Origin: Streptomyces sp. GKU 895
Lineage (GTDB): Bacteria > Actinomycetota > Actinomycetes > Streptomycetales > Streptomycetaceae
Direction: 5' to 3'
NCBI GenBank assembly: GCA_002027195.1
Contig: MWJO01000080.1
Span: 1-41,295, forward strand
Length of the DNA stretch: 41,295 bases
The translations under genes were made by a program, and so were the position numbers. Positions 16,691 through 24,710 of this stretch are shown here, in pieces. The notes beneath the pieces are model-generated. The model searched no databases and was not told the origin of the DNA. It saw only the letters and a program-made list of their open reading frames with translations. Each line of letters begins with the position of its first letter. Position 1 is the stretch's first letter.

Positions 16691-17287
16691 TCAGTCCTTG
16701 TGAACGGTCCCGTCCGGGTCGAGGCCCTTGAAGGACAGCAGCACGATCAGGATGCCGCCGCACACGATCGCCGAGTCGGCGAGGTTGAACACCGCGAAGT
16801 GCTTCGGCGCGATGAAGTCGACGACCGCGCCCTCGAAGACGCCGGGCGAGCGGAAGATCCGGTCGGTGAGGTTGCCGAGCGCACCGCCGAGAAGCAGGCC
16901 GAGGGCGATCGCCCAGGGCAGGCTGTAGAGCTTGCGGGCGAGGCGGGCGATGACCACGATCACGGCCGCCGCGATCACCGTGAAGATCACGGTGAAGGCC
17001 TCGCCGAAGCCGAAGGCGGCGCCCGCGTTGCGGATCGCCTCGAACTTCAGCCAGTCCCCGACGATCTCGATCGGCGCGTGGTGCTCCAGCTTCGCCACCA
17101 CGAGCAGCTTGCTGCCGAGGTCGAGGAGGTACGCGAAGGCGGCGACGGCGAACAGCACGGCGATCCGGCGCTTGCCCCTGGGCTGGGGCCGCTCCTCGAC
17201 GCCCTGCTGCCCGGCTGCCCGCTCCGGCTCGGCCCCGTCCCCCTCAGGGGTGTCCGGCGTACCGATCATGCGCTCCGCTTCGGTCAC
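16691..17287 (-). CDS. lspA: Lipoprotein signal peptidase (signal peptidase II)
   Basis: This 198-residue membrane aspartyl protease removes signal peptides from prolipoproteins after lipid attachment. Four hydrophobic segments follow a polar Glu/Pro/Gly-rich N-terminal extension of about 40 residues, which is longer than in E. coli. The catalytic aspartates are seen in GNLTDRIF (Asp142) and FNLADSAI (Asp171), with the conserved NAGAAFG stretch at 87-93. The GTG start at 17287 has a weak GGGA upstream; an internal ATG seven codons in is an alternative. It is probably co-transcribed with the RluD-type gene downstream. Confidence 0.95.
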   Translation of the reverse strand: MTEAERMIGTPDTPEGDGAEPERAAGQQGVEERPQPRGKRRIAVLFAVAAFAYLLDLGSKLLVVAKLEHHAPIEIVGDWLKFEAIRNAGAAFGFGEAFTVIFTVIAAAVIVVIARLARKLYSLPWAIALGLLLGGALGNLTDRIFRSPGVFEGAVVDFIAPKHFAVFNLADSAIVCGGILIVLLSFKGLDPDGTVHKD

Positions 17288-17348
17288 GTGAGTCCCTCAA
17301 CCTAGGTGCCTGACTGAGGACGAGGGTACGACACGCTCGGGTGGACCC

Positions 17349-18377
17349 TCAGTACCGGCGTTCCTGCTTCTGCTTGCACTCCACGCACAGGGTCGCGCGC
17401 GGGAACGCCTGCATACGCGCCTTGCCGATCGGGTTGCCGCAGTTCTCGCACAGACCGTAGGTCCCCGCGTCGAGGCGGTCCAGGGCCCGCTCGGTCTGTT
17501 CGAGCATCTCGCGCGCGTTGGCCGCGAGGGCCATCTCGTGCTCGCGCGTGATGTTCTTGGTGCCGGTGTCGGCCTGGTCGTCGCCCGCGCCGTCCCCGGA
17601 GTCCCGCATCAGACCCACGAGGGACTCCTCGGACGTGGTGATCTCGGCGCGCAGCCGCAGCGCCTCGGACTGCAGCTCGGCGCGCGCCTCCGCGACCTCC
17701 TCCGGGGTCCAGGGGTCCTCGCCGGGGCGGACCGCGAGCTCGCCCGGCTCCGCCGCGGCGAGGCGTGCCTTGGGGACGGCCGTCTTCGCCGCCGTGGCCG
17801 TGCCAGGAGTCTTCTTCGCAACCACCGTCGTGGCTCCCGTCTGCTTCGCGGCCTGCGCCGCGCTCGCCTTCTTGGCCGTCTTCCCGGCCGTGCTCTCGCC
17901 GGCGGCACTCTTCGTGGAGGTGCTCTTCGTGGACTTCGTGGTCTTCGTGGTCTTCGTGGTCTTCGTGGTCTTCGTGGACTTCGTGCTGGTGCTCGTCGCC
18001 TTCGTGGTCTCCGTGGTCTTCGCAGTGGTGCTCTTCGCGGCAGCGGTCTTCTTGGCGGCCGTCTTCTTCGCCGCGGTCTTCTCGGCCGGCGTCTTCTTGG
18101 CGGCCGTCTTCTTGGCAGCCGCCTTCTTCACCGCCGCCTCCGCCGCCCCCGCCGTCTTCTTGGCGGCCGTCTTCCTCGTCACGGCCTTCTTGGCCGCCGT
18201 CTTACTGCTCCCGGCAGCGGCCCCCGGTCTTTCAGGACCTTCCGCCGCCTTCTCGGCCGCCTTTCTCGCCGCCGCCCCCACGGCCTTCTTCCCGCCCACG
18301 TCCTTGGCCGCACCGCCGGAGGCATGTGTGGACCTGCCCGACGCCGACTTCTGATCGGCGGTCTTCTTCGCCACCAT
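17349..18377 (-). CDS. DksA/TraR zinc-finger protein with long histone-H1-like Lys/Ala/Thr tail
   Basis: The 342-residue protein is bipartite. Residues about 1-215 are low-complexity: repeated KKTAAKK blocks, then a tract of Thr-Lys-Thr and Ser-Thr-Lys repeats, resembling histone H1-like or mycobacterial HupB tails. The C-terminal 120 residues contain a helical hairpin and a four-Cys zinc finger (CENCG...CVECK), the DksA/TraR signature. DksA-type proteins bind RNA polymerase in its secondary channel; whether this one does so or binds DNA through its basic tail is open. ATG 18377 (MVAKKTADQ) has AAGGGG upstream. The downstream spacer before lspA is short. The tail's repetitive DNA makes length variation between strains likely. 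Confidence 0.88.
   Translation of the reverse strand: MVAKKTADQKSASGRSTHASGGAAKDVGGKKAVGAAARKAAEKAAEGPERPGAAAGSSKTAAKKAVTRKTAAKKTAGAAEAAVKKAAAKKTAAKKTPAEKTAAKKTAAKKTAAAKSTTAKTTETTKATSTSTKSTKTTKTTKTTKTTKSTKSTSTKSAAGESTAGKTAKKASAAQAAKQTGATTVVAKKTPGTATAAKTAVPKARLAAAEPGELAVRPGEDPWTPEEVAEARAELQSEALRLRAEITTSEESLVGLMRDSGDGAGDDQADTGTKNITREHEMALAANAREMLEQTERALDRLDAGTYGLCENCGNPIGKARMQAFPRATLCVECKQKQERRY
17932..17985. repeat. 9-bp tandem repeat inside the DksA/TraR gene
   Basis: Six consecutive 9-mers of the form GWCTTCGTG (plus strand) are visible: GACTTCGTG, four identical GTCTTCGTG units, and GACTTCGTG. They encode the repeated Thr-Lys-Thr/Ser-Thr-Lys tract on the minus strand and are prone to slippage. 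Confidence 0.85.
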
Positions 18378-18390
18378 GGCCGCGGCCCCT

Positions 18391-18403
18391 TCACATATTG
18401 TGA
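18391..18403. promoter_or_regulatory. Short palindrome upstream of the DksA/TraR gene
   Basis: TCACA-TAT-TGTGA is a perfect palindrome 14 bases upstream of the DksA/TraR ATG on the minus strand. It is a possible operator. The rest of the gap 18378-18660 holds no credible ORF. Confidence 0.35.
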
Positions 18404-18662
18404 TCTTGCACGCGAATCGTGCTGGGACGATAAATCGACTTGAGTCCCGCGGCAACGGGGCACACCGCCCGATTCGCCCGCCTCGCGCAGGGAGAACGCC
18501 AGGCATGCAAGCGTTGTGCCCAGCTCCCCGCCCGGTAATCCGCCGGACTGCGCGTCCCAGAATCCGAACACGCGTACCGCTCCATTCGGGTCACTCCGGC
18601 GGCCGCGACGACCGCGCCCCGGAGGCCGGGAAAACCGGTCGGCCGCTGTCCTCGCGGCGCCG

Positions 18663-18668
18663 TACACT
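18663..18668 (+). promoter_or_regulatory. Candidate -10 for the ileS leader transcript
   Basis: TACACT lies about 20 bases before the first T-box stem. No convincing -35 hexamer is seen 17 bases upstream, so the promoter may depend on an activator or an extended element. Confidence 0.4.
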
Positions 18669-18685
18669 GGGCGGAGCGAAAAGCG

Positions 18686-18962
18686 TGGATGGGGACGAGT
18701 AGCGACGTACGCAGCCCAGAGCGACCCGGGGACGGTGGAAGCCCGGGGGCGAGCGCGACGTGAAGATCACCCCGGAGCCGCCGGAAGAACGCCCTGAAGG
18801 GCAAGTAGACCCGGTCTCGCGACCCCAATGAGGGGGCTCACCGGTGCGTACGGCGCACAGGGGAGCCAAGGAGGGTGGTACCGCGGGAGCGCGCCGAAGG
18901 CGGCGCAGGAAATGACGTAGCTCTCGTCCCTCCGGACGGAAGGCAGCAAGTCCGCCGGAGGA
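18686..18962 (+). promoter_or_regulatory. T-box riboswitch controlling ileS translation
   Basis: The 280-base leader carries the actinobacterial T-box architecture. Stem I opens with GATGGGGACGAG and closes with ATCACCCC. The specifier ATC (18766-18768, in GTGAAGATCACC) is an isoleucine codon. The T-box proper GAGGGTGGTACCGCGG is at 18871-18886, and its TGGT bulge (18876-18879) complements an ACCA tRNA end. Downstream, CCTCCGG (929-935 of the 18-kb block, i.e. 18929-18935) is complementary to CCGGAGG (18955-18961), which contains the ileS Shine-Dalgarno. Uncharged tRNA-Ile should free the ribosome site, giving translational rather than transcriptional control. Confidence 0.93.
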
Positions 18963-18968
18963 AGACTG

Positions 18969-21900
18969 ATGACGCAGTACCGCCAGGTGCCCGCCCAGGT
19001 CGATCTGCCCGCGCTCGAGCACGCGGTGCTCGACTTCTGGCGCGAGCAGAAGATCTTCGCCAAGTCCTTGGAGCAGTCCGAGGGCCGCCCCGAGTGGGTG
19101 TTCTACGAGGGCCCGCCCACCGCCAACGGCATGCCCGGAGCCCACCACATCGAGGCGCGCGTCTTCAAGGACGTCTTCCCCCGCTTCCGCACCATGCGCG
19201 GCTACCACGTGGCCCGCAAGGCCGGCTGGGACTGCCACGGCCTGCCGGTCGAGCTCGCGGTGGAGAAGGAGCTCGGCTTCAGCGGCAAGCAGGACATCGA
19301 GGCGTACGGCATCGCGGAGTTCAACGCCAAGTGCCGCGACTCCGTGCTGCGGCACACCGACGCGTTCTCCGAGCTGACGACCCGCATGGGCTACTGGGTC
19401 GACCTCGACGACGCCTACGTCACGATGGACCCCGAGTACATCGAATCGGTCTGGTGGTCGCTCAAGGAGATCTTCAACAAGGGCCTGCTGGTCCAGGACC
19501 ACCGCGTCGCCCCCTGGTGCCCCCGCTGCGGCACCGGCCTGTCGGACCACGAGCTGGCGCAGGGCTACGAGACGGTCGTCGACCCGTCCGTGTACGTCCG
19601 TTTCCCGCTCACCTCCGGTCCGCTCGCCGGCGAGGCCGCGCTCCTGGTCTGGACGACGACGCCCTGGACCCTCGTCTCCAACACGGCCGTGGCCGCACAC
19701 CCCGACGTGACCTACGTCGTCGCGACCGACGGCGAGGAGAAGCTCGTCGTCGCCGAGCCGCTCGTCGGCAAGGCGCTCGGTGAGGGCTGGGAGACCACCG
19801 GCCAGTCCTTCACGGGCGCCGAGATGGAGCGCTGGACGTATCAACGTCCGTTCGAGCTCGTGGAGTTCCCGGAGCCCGCCCACTACGTGGTCAACGCCGA
19901 GTACGTCACCACCGAGGACGGTACGGGTCTGGTCCACCAGTCCCCCGCCTTCGGTGAGGACGACCTCAAGGTCTGCCGCGCCTACGGCCTCCCGGTCGTG
20001 AACCCGGTCCGCCCCGACGGCACCTTCGAGGAGGACGTCCCGCTGGTCGGCGGCGTCTTCTTCAAGAAGGCGGACGAGAAGCTCACGGAAGACCTCCACG
20101 ACCGCGGCCTCCTGTTCAAGCACATCCCGTACGAGCACAGCTACCCGCACTGCTGGCGCTGCCACACCGCGCTCCTCTACTACGCGCAGCCGTCCTGGTA
20201 CATCCGCACCACGGCCATCAAGGACCGCCTCCTCCAGGAGAACGAGAACACCAACTGGTTCCCGGACACGGTCAAGAACGGCCGGTACGGCGACTGGCTG
20301 AACAACAACATCGACTGGGCGCTGTCCCGCAACCGCTACTGGGGCACCCCGCTGCCGATCTGGCGCTGCGAGGACGACCACCTCACCGTCGTCGGCTCCC
20401 GCGCGGAGCTCACCGAGCTGACCGGCACCGACCAGTCGGACCTCGACCCGCACCGCCCGTTCATCGACGACGTCACCTTCGCCTGCCCCAAGGACGCCTG
20501 CGGCAAGGCCGCCACGCGCGTGCCGGAGGTCATCGACGCCTGGTACGACTCGGGTTCGATGCCGTTCGCGCAGTGGGGCTACCCGTACAAGAACAAGGAG
20601 CTCTTCGAGAGCCGCTACCCGGCGCAGTTCATCTCGGAGGCCATCGACCAGACCCGCGGCTGGTTCTACACGCTGATGGCGGTGGGCACCCTGGTCTTCG
20701 ACAAGTCGTCCTACGAGAACGTCGTCTGCCTCGGCCACATCCTCGCCGAGGACGGCCGGAAGATGTCCAAGCACCTGGGCAACATCCTGCAGCCGATCCC
20801 GCTGATGGACCAGCACGGCGCCGACGCGGTCCGCTGGTTCATGGCGGCCGGCGGCTCCCCGTGGGCGGCCCGCCGCGTGGGCCACGGCACGATCCAGGAG
20901 GTGGTGCGGAAGACCCTCCTCACCTACTGGAACACGGTCGCCTTCCAGGCGCTGTACGCCCGTACGTCCAACTGGGCGCCGTCCGCGGCCGATCCGGCCC
21001 CGGCCGACCGCCCGGTCCTGGACCGCTGGCTGCTGTCCGAACTCCACGCGCTCACCGACCAGGTGACACAGGCTCTGGAGGCCTACGACACCCAGCGCGC
21101 CGGCAAGCTCCTCTCGGCGTTCGTCGACGACCTCTCCAACTGGTACGTCCGCCGCTCGCGTCGCCGCTTCTGGCAGGGCGACAAGGCCGCGCTGCGCACG
21201 CTGCACGAGGTCGTGGAGACGGTCACCAAGCTGATGGCCCCGCTGACCCCGTTCATCACCGAGCGGGTCTGGCAGGACCTGGTCGTCCCGGTCACGCCGG
21301 GCGCCCCGGAATCCGTCCACCTGTCCACCTGGCCGGAGGCGGACCTCTCCGCCATCGACCCGGAGCTGTCGCGGCAGATGGTCCTCGTCCGGCGCCTGGT
21401 CGAGCTGGGCCGTGCCACGCGCGCGGAGTCGGGCGTCAAGACCCGTCAGCCGCTGCGGCGCGCGCTGGTCGCGGTGACGGGCTTCGACACCCTGAACCCC
21501 GAACTGCACTCGCAGATCACGGAAGAGCTGAACGTCGAGTCGCTGGCGTCCCTCTCCGAGGTCGGCGGCAGCCTGGTCGACACCACCGCCAAGGCCAACT
21601 TCCGCGCCCTGGGCAAGCGGTTCGGCAAGCGCGTCCAGGACGTGGCGAAGGCGGTCGCGAACGCCGACGCGGCGGCGCTCTCCCTCGCCCTGCGCGAGGG
21701 CACGGCCTCGGTCGAGGTCGACGGCGAGACGATCACGCTGGCCCCCGACGAGGTCATCATCACGGAGACCCCGCGCGAGGGCTGGTCGGTCGCCTCGGAC
21801 TCCGGCGCGACGGTCGCCCTGGACCTGGAGATCACGGAGGAGCTCCGCCAGGCGGGCCTCGCCCGTGACGCGATCCGCCTGATCCAGGAGGCCCGCAAGA

Positions 21901-22106
21901 ACAGCGGCCTGGACGTGGCCGACCGCATCGCCCTGCGCTGGACGTCCACGGACCCGGCGGTGATCGCGGCCCTGACCGAGCACGCGGGCCTGATCGCCGA
22001 CGAGGTCCTGTCGACGGACTTCGCCCAGGGCGAGGCGGACGACACCTACGGCACCCCGTTCACAGACGAGGGCCTGTCGCTGACGTTCCGCCTGCGCAAG
22101 GCGTAA
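18969..22106 (+). CDS. ileS: Isoleucyl-tRNA synthetase
   Basis: The 1045-residue class I synthetase attaches isoleucine to tRNA-Ile. The first signature is PPTANGMPGAHH (residues 49-60), where the usual HIGH is replaced by GAHH. GWDCHGLPVE, the zinc-type WCPRC knuckle and the KMSKH loop (598-602) follow. The CP1 editing domain lies between them (about 200-400), and the C-terminal half is the anticodon-binding region. The length and long C-terminal domain suggest the eukaryote-like (type 2) IleRS group, which is often less sensitive to mupirocin; that is inference. ATG 18969 has GGAGGA at 18957-18962. A T-box leader precedes it and a strong terminator follows. Confidence 0.95.
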   Translation: MTQYRQVPAQVDLPALEHAVLDFWREQKIFAKSLEQSEGRPEWVFYEGPPTANGMPGAHHIEARVFKDVFPRFRTMRGYHVARKAGWDCHGLPVELAVEKELGFSGKQDIEAYGIAEFNAKCRDSVLRHTDAFSELTTRMGYWVDLDDAYVTMDPEYIESVWWSLKEIFNKGLLVQDHRVAPWCPRCGTGLSDHELAQGYETVVDPSVYVRFPLTSGPLAGEAALLVWTTTPWTLVSNTAVAAHPDVTYVVATDGEEKLVVAEPLVGKALGEGWETTGQSFTGAEMERWTYQRPFELVEFPEPAHYVVNAEYVTTEDGTGLVHQSPAFGEDDLKVCRAYGLPVVNPVRPDGTFEEDVPLVGGVFFKKADEKLTEDLHDRGLLFKHIPYEHSYPHCWRCHTALLYYAQPSWYIRTTAIKDRLLQENENTNWFPDTVKNGRYGDWLNNNIDWALSRNRYWGTPLPIWRCEDDHLTVVGSRAELTELTGTDQSDLDPHRPFIDDVTFACPKDACGKAATRVPEVIDAWYDSGSMPFAQWGYPYKNKELFESRYPAQFISEAIDQTRGWFYTLMAVGTLVFDKSSYENVVCLGHILAEDGRKMSKHLGNILQPIPLMDQHGADAVRWFMAAGGSPWAARRVGHGTIQEVVRKTLLTYWNTVAFQALYARTSNWAPSAADPAPADRPVLDRWLLSELHALTDQVTQALEAYDTQRAGKLLSAFVDDLSNWYVRRSRRRFWQGDKAALRTLHEVVETVTKLMAPLTPFITERVWQDLVVPVTPGAPESVHLSTWPEADLSAIDPELSRQMVLVRRLVELGRATRAESGVKTRQPLRRALVAVTGFDTLNPELHSQITEELNVESLASLSEVGGSLVDTTAKANFRALGKRFGKRVQDVAKAVANADAAALSLALREGTASVEVDGETITLAPDEVIITETPREGWSVASDSGATVALDLEITEELRQAGLARDAIRLIQEARKNSGLDVADRIALRWTSTDPAVIAALTEHAGLIADEVLSTDFAQGEADDTYGTPFTDEGLSLTFRLRKA

Positions 22107-22122
22107 CACCAGCACAACCGAC

Positions 22123-22160
22123 GAAGGCCCGGTCTCCCTGCTCAGGGAAACCGGGCCTTC
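22123..22160 (+). terminator. Hairpin terminator after ileS
   Basis: GAAGGCCCGGT (22123-22133) pairs with ACCGGGCCTTC (22150-22160). Inside, CCCTG and CAGGG extend the stem. Confidence 0.85.
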
Positions 22161-22173
22161 GCCATGAAACGGC

Positions 22174-22242
22174 CGTCAGCTGCACCAACCCAGGGGCGCG
22201 GGGAACTGCGCGCGCAGCCACATCGGACCAGCAGCCGCCTGA
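22174..22242. repeat. Dispersed Streptomyces-type intergenic repeat
   Basis: The stretch contains AGGGGCGCGGGGAACTGCGC (from 22192), a motif I recognise as recurring between genes in many streptomycete chromosomes. Imperfect inverted ends GTCAGCTGC (22175-22183) and GCAGCCGCCTGAC (22230-22242) bracket it. It sits between two terminators, in untranslated DNA. Confidence 0.55.
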
Positions 22243-22278
22243 CAGCCTGACCCGGCACCCTGCGAAGCAACCCGCGTA

Positions 22279-22320
22279 AAAGGGGCGAGCCCCGGACCGA
22301 AGTCCAGGGCTCGCCCCTTT
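22279..22320 (-). terminator. Strong hairpin terminator at the end of the dcw/divIVA cluster
   Basis: A perfect 14-bp stem (AAAGGGGCGAGCCC at 22279-22292, complement at 22307-22320) encloses a 14-base loop, 36 bases beyond the divIVA stop. Read from the divIVA side it ends in a short run of T (the complement of AAAA), fitting termination of the leftward cluster. Confidence 0.85.
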
Positions 22321-22355
22321 GAACGCTGCCGACGCCTAAGGCGTACTACACCTCG

Positions 22356-23528
22356 TCAGTTGTCGTCCTCGTCGATCAGGAACCCACGCATCGGCGAGGG
22401 AGCCTGCCCCATCGGCGACGGCCCCTGCGGCCGCACCGGAGCCATCGGCTGGGTCATCGCGGGCGACATCTGCTGCTGACCGCCGTAGGACGGAGCGGCC
22501 GGCGCCGGAGCACCGCCCATGCCGCCCGGGTTCCCACCGTACGACGGGGCGCTCGCACCGGCCGGAGCCATCGAAGGCGCCGGGGACGGCGGAAGCGACG
22601 CGGTCGCCGGGGTACGCGGCGGAGCCAGCGAGTCGTCGGCCTGGGTCTCCAGCTGACGCAGCTGCGACTCCAGGTAGGACTTCAGGCGGGTGCGGTACTC
22701 GCGCTCGAAGCCGCGCAGGTCCTCGACCTTGCGCTCCAGCGTGGCGCGGGCGGACTCCAGGGAGCCCATCGCGACGCGGTGCTTCTCCTGCGCGTCCCGC
22801 TCCAGGGCGTCGGCCTTCGCACGGGCGTCACGCTCAAGACCCTCGGCACGCGAACGCGCCTCGCCGACGATCTTGTTGGCCTCGGAGCGGGCCTCGGCGA
22901 TCGCCTGGTCGGCGGTCTGCTGGGCCAGCGAGAGGACACGGGCGGCGCTGTCGCCACCGGGGCCCTGACCGGGGCCGCCCATCGGACCGCCCATGGGGCC
23001 GCCCATCGGGCCACCCATCTGCTGCTGCATGGGCGGCTGACCACCCATGGGGCCACCCATCGGACCCTGGCCCATCGGACCGGGACCCTGCGGGCCACCC
23101 TGGCCACTGGGACCGGCGGGCAGCTGCGGCGCACCGCTCGGCAGCTGGGGCGGGCCGCCCATGGGGCCGCCCATCTGCTGCTGCGGCGGGCCAGATATGC
23201 CGGCCGGCACGGGGCCGCCCGGTCCTCGCATGCCCTGCTGCGGCATCCCCTGCTGAGGCATTCCCTGCGGGGGCATACCCTGCTGCTGGTCCTGCGGACC
23301 GGGACCGCCGGGACCCTCCGGAGGCTTGCGCATGTTCTGCTGGTTCTGCGCAGCGGCGCGCGTGGCCGCGGCCAGCTTGGCGCGCAGGTCCTCGTTCTCG
23401 CGGAGCAGGCGGGTCAGTTCGGCTTCGACCTCATCGAGGAAGGCATCGACCTCGTCCTCGTCATAGCCTTCTCGGAGGCGGACGGTCGTGAACTGCTTGT
23501 TCCGCACGTCCTCGGGGGTCAACGGCAT
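22356..23528 (-). CDS. divIVA: DivIVA / Wag31 polar growth protein
   Basis: The 390-residue protein marks hyphal tips and directs polar wall growth and branching; it is essential in Streptomyces. The N-terminal membrane-binding segment PLTPEDVRNKQFTTVRLREGYDEDEVDAFLDEVE (given here only as the region 2-35) is followed by a short coiled coil to about 55. A Gln/Gly/Pro/Met-rich linker (about 60-195) is a streptomycete speciality. A long coiled coil (about 195-295) and a Pro/Ala/Gly/Met tail ending FLIDEDDN complete it. ATG 23528 has GAGG with a 7-base gap. It is the last gene of the leftward cluster, 52 bases after ylmG. Confidence 0.95.
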   Translation of the reverse strand: MPLTPEDVRNKQFTTVRLREGYDEDEVDAFLDEVEAELTRLLRENEDLRAKLAAATRAAAQNQQNMRKPPEGPGGPGPQDQQQGMPPQGMPQQGMPQQGMRGPGGPVPAGISGPPQQQMGGPMGGPPQLPSGAPQLPAGPSGQGGPQGPGPMGQGPMGGPMGGQPPMQQQMGGPMGGPMGGPMGGPGQGPGGDSAARVLSLAQQTADQAIAEARSEANKIVGEARSRAEGLERDARAKADALERDAQEKHRVAMGSLESARATLERKVEDLRGFEREYRTRLKSYLESQLRQLETQADDSLAPPRTPATASLPPSPAPSMAPAGASAPSYGGNPGGMGGAPAPAAPSYGGQQQMSPAMTQPMAPVRPQGPSPMGQAPSPMRGFLIDEDDN

Positions 23529-23580
23529 CTCTTCACCTCAACGTAGTCGTCGGCATCGGCAAGACGGTAGTTCACATCGC

Positions 23581-23865
23581 TCACAGCCGGCTCACGATCG
23601 AGATCAGGATGTAGACGATGATCATCAGTACGAAGAAGGACAGGTCGAGCGCCACGCCCCCGAGACGCAGCGGCGGAATGAACCGCCGCAGAAGCTTGAG
23701 CGGTGGATCGGTGACAGTGTAGGTGGCCTCCAGAACGACCACCATCGCCTTGCCGGGTTGCCACGAGCGGGCGAACTGGAAGACGTAGTCCATGACCAAC
23801 CGGAAGATGAGCACGATCAGGAAGCACATCAGCGCGATGTAGACGACATCCAGAACCACGCTCAT
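23581..23865 (-). CDS. ylmG: YggT/YlmG family membrane protein
   Basis: The 94-residue protein has two transmembrane segments (about 3-28 and 70-92) around a conserved loop with PLKLLRRFIPPLRLGGVALDLS, typical of the YggT family. These proteins sit next to sepF and divIVA in Gram-positives and cyanobacteria and are linked to division or envelope integrity, though their biochemical role is unsettled. ATG 23865 lies 74 bases after sepF with a purine-rich stretch upstream. Its position between sepF and divIVA is the standard order. Confidence 0.92.
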   Translation of the reverse strand: MSVVLDVVYIALMCFLIVLIFRLVMDYVFQFARSWQPGKAMVVVLEATYTVTDPPLKLLRRFIPPLRLGGVALDLSFFVLMIIVYILISIVSRL

Positions 23866-23939
23866 GACCTGTGCTTCCCTCTCCCCTGTTTTTCCGTGCT
23901 GCTGGGTACTACTTGTACTGCTGTTTCCGGCCTTGCGTC

Positions 23940-24581
23940 TCAGCTCTGGTTGAAGAACCCGCCCTCTGCGATACGGGCCTTGTCCTCCGCCGTGACATCG
24001 ACGTTAGCAGGCGACAACAGGAACACCTTCTGCGTCACCCGCTCGATGCTGCCGTGAAGACCAAACACCAAACCGGCCGCAAAGTCGACAAGTCGCTTCG
24101 CATCTGTGTCATCCATCTCAGTGAGATTCATGATCACAGGGGTGCCCTCACGGAAGTGTTCCCCGATGGTACGGGCCTCGTTGTAGGTCCGCGGGTGAAG
24201 TGTGGTGATCCGGTAAGGCTCTCGTTCCGACACGACCTTGGGCATGATCACCGGTGCGTTCTTCTCCAGGCTCTGGCGTTCTTGTGTGATGGACGCCACG
24301 GGCGCGATGCGCGCCGGACGGCCGGATTCCGCGGCTAGCGAAGCGGAACGGGCGACCGGTTCACGCGGGGTGGACGGCTGTACGATTCGCACCTCTTCGT
24401 CCCTTTGGGACTGATGTGCACTGTGCGACTGGTGCACCGGCTCGTGGCGCCGGTGGTCCCGCTCGGGCTCCGGGTCGAGTTCCGGTTCGAAGTCGTCGTC
24501 GGGGTCAAAACCGCGGCCGTCGTACCCATCGTCCTCCACGAGGCCGAGGTAGACCGCCATCTTGCGCATCGCGCCGGCCAT
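23940..24581 (-). CDS. sepF: Cell division protein SepF
   Basis: The 213-residue protein anchors FtsZ to the membrane. The N-terminal amphipathic helix MAGAMRKMAVYLGL is followed by an acidic then His/Arg-rich linker (about 18-110). The C-terminal SepF core has ITTLHPRTYNEARTIGEHFREG and VIMNLTEMDDTDAKRLVDFAAG, then VFLLSPANV. ATG 24581 is chosen because GGAGG (24591-24595) stands 9 bases upstream and conserved sequence starts there; the longer in-frame extension looks untranslated. Streptomycetes encode several SepF-like proteins; the one in the dcw cluster is the canonical SepF. A 129-base gap before it could hold a separate promoter. Confidence 0.94.
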   Translation of the reverse strand: MAGAMRKMAVYLGLVEDDGYDGRGFDPDDDFEPELDPEPERDHRRHEPVHQSHSAHQSQRDEEVRIVQPSTPREPVARSASLAAESGRPARIAPVASITQERQSLEKNAPVIMPKVVSEREPYRITTLHPRTYNEARTIGEHFREGTPVIMNLTEMDDTDAKRLVDFAAGLVFGLHGSIERVTQKVFLLSPANVDVTAEDKARIAEGGFFNQS

Positions 24582-24710
24582 GCTCTGAGTCCTCCGCTCT
24601 GTGGTGGATCTGCTGACGACTGCCAAGTGCCTGCGATCCACGAGGTCGTTACGCCCGCCTTCCGGCGGTAATGACCATATTTTCTGCTGTGGTCCGACTT
24701 CCTGGCGACG

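Noticed and set aside
17932..17985. 9-bp tandem array considered as a CRISPR or VNTR-type element
   Set aside because: The units are contiguous without spacers and keep the coding frame of the host gene.
17500..18400. Very hydrophobic Val/Phe-rich plus-strand frame
   Set aside because: It is the antisense of the Lys/Ala/Thr repeats of the DksA/TraR protein, which turn AAG/ACG codons into CTT/CGT.
18591..22115. Minus-strand open frame opposite ileS
   Set aside because: Antisense shadow of ileS; it also runs through the T-box leader.
24582..24710. Possible extra N-terminal extension of SepF
   Set aside because: The extension to 24641 contains poor codon use and lies upstream of an ideal GGAGG placed for ATG 24581.
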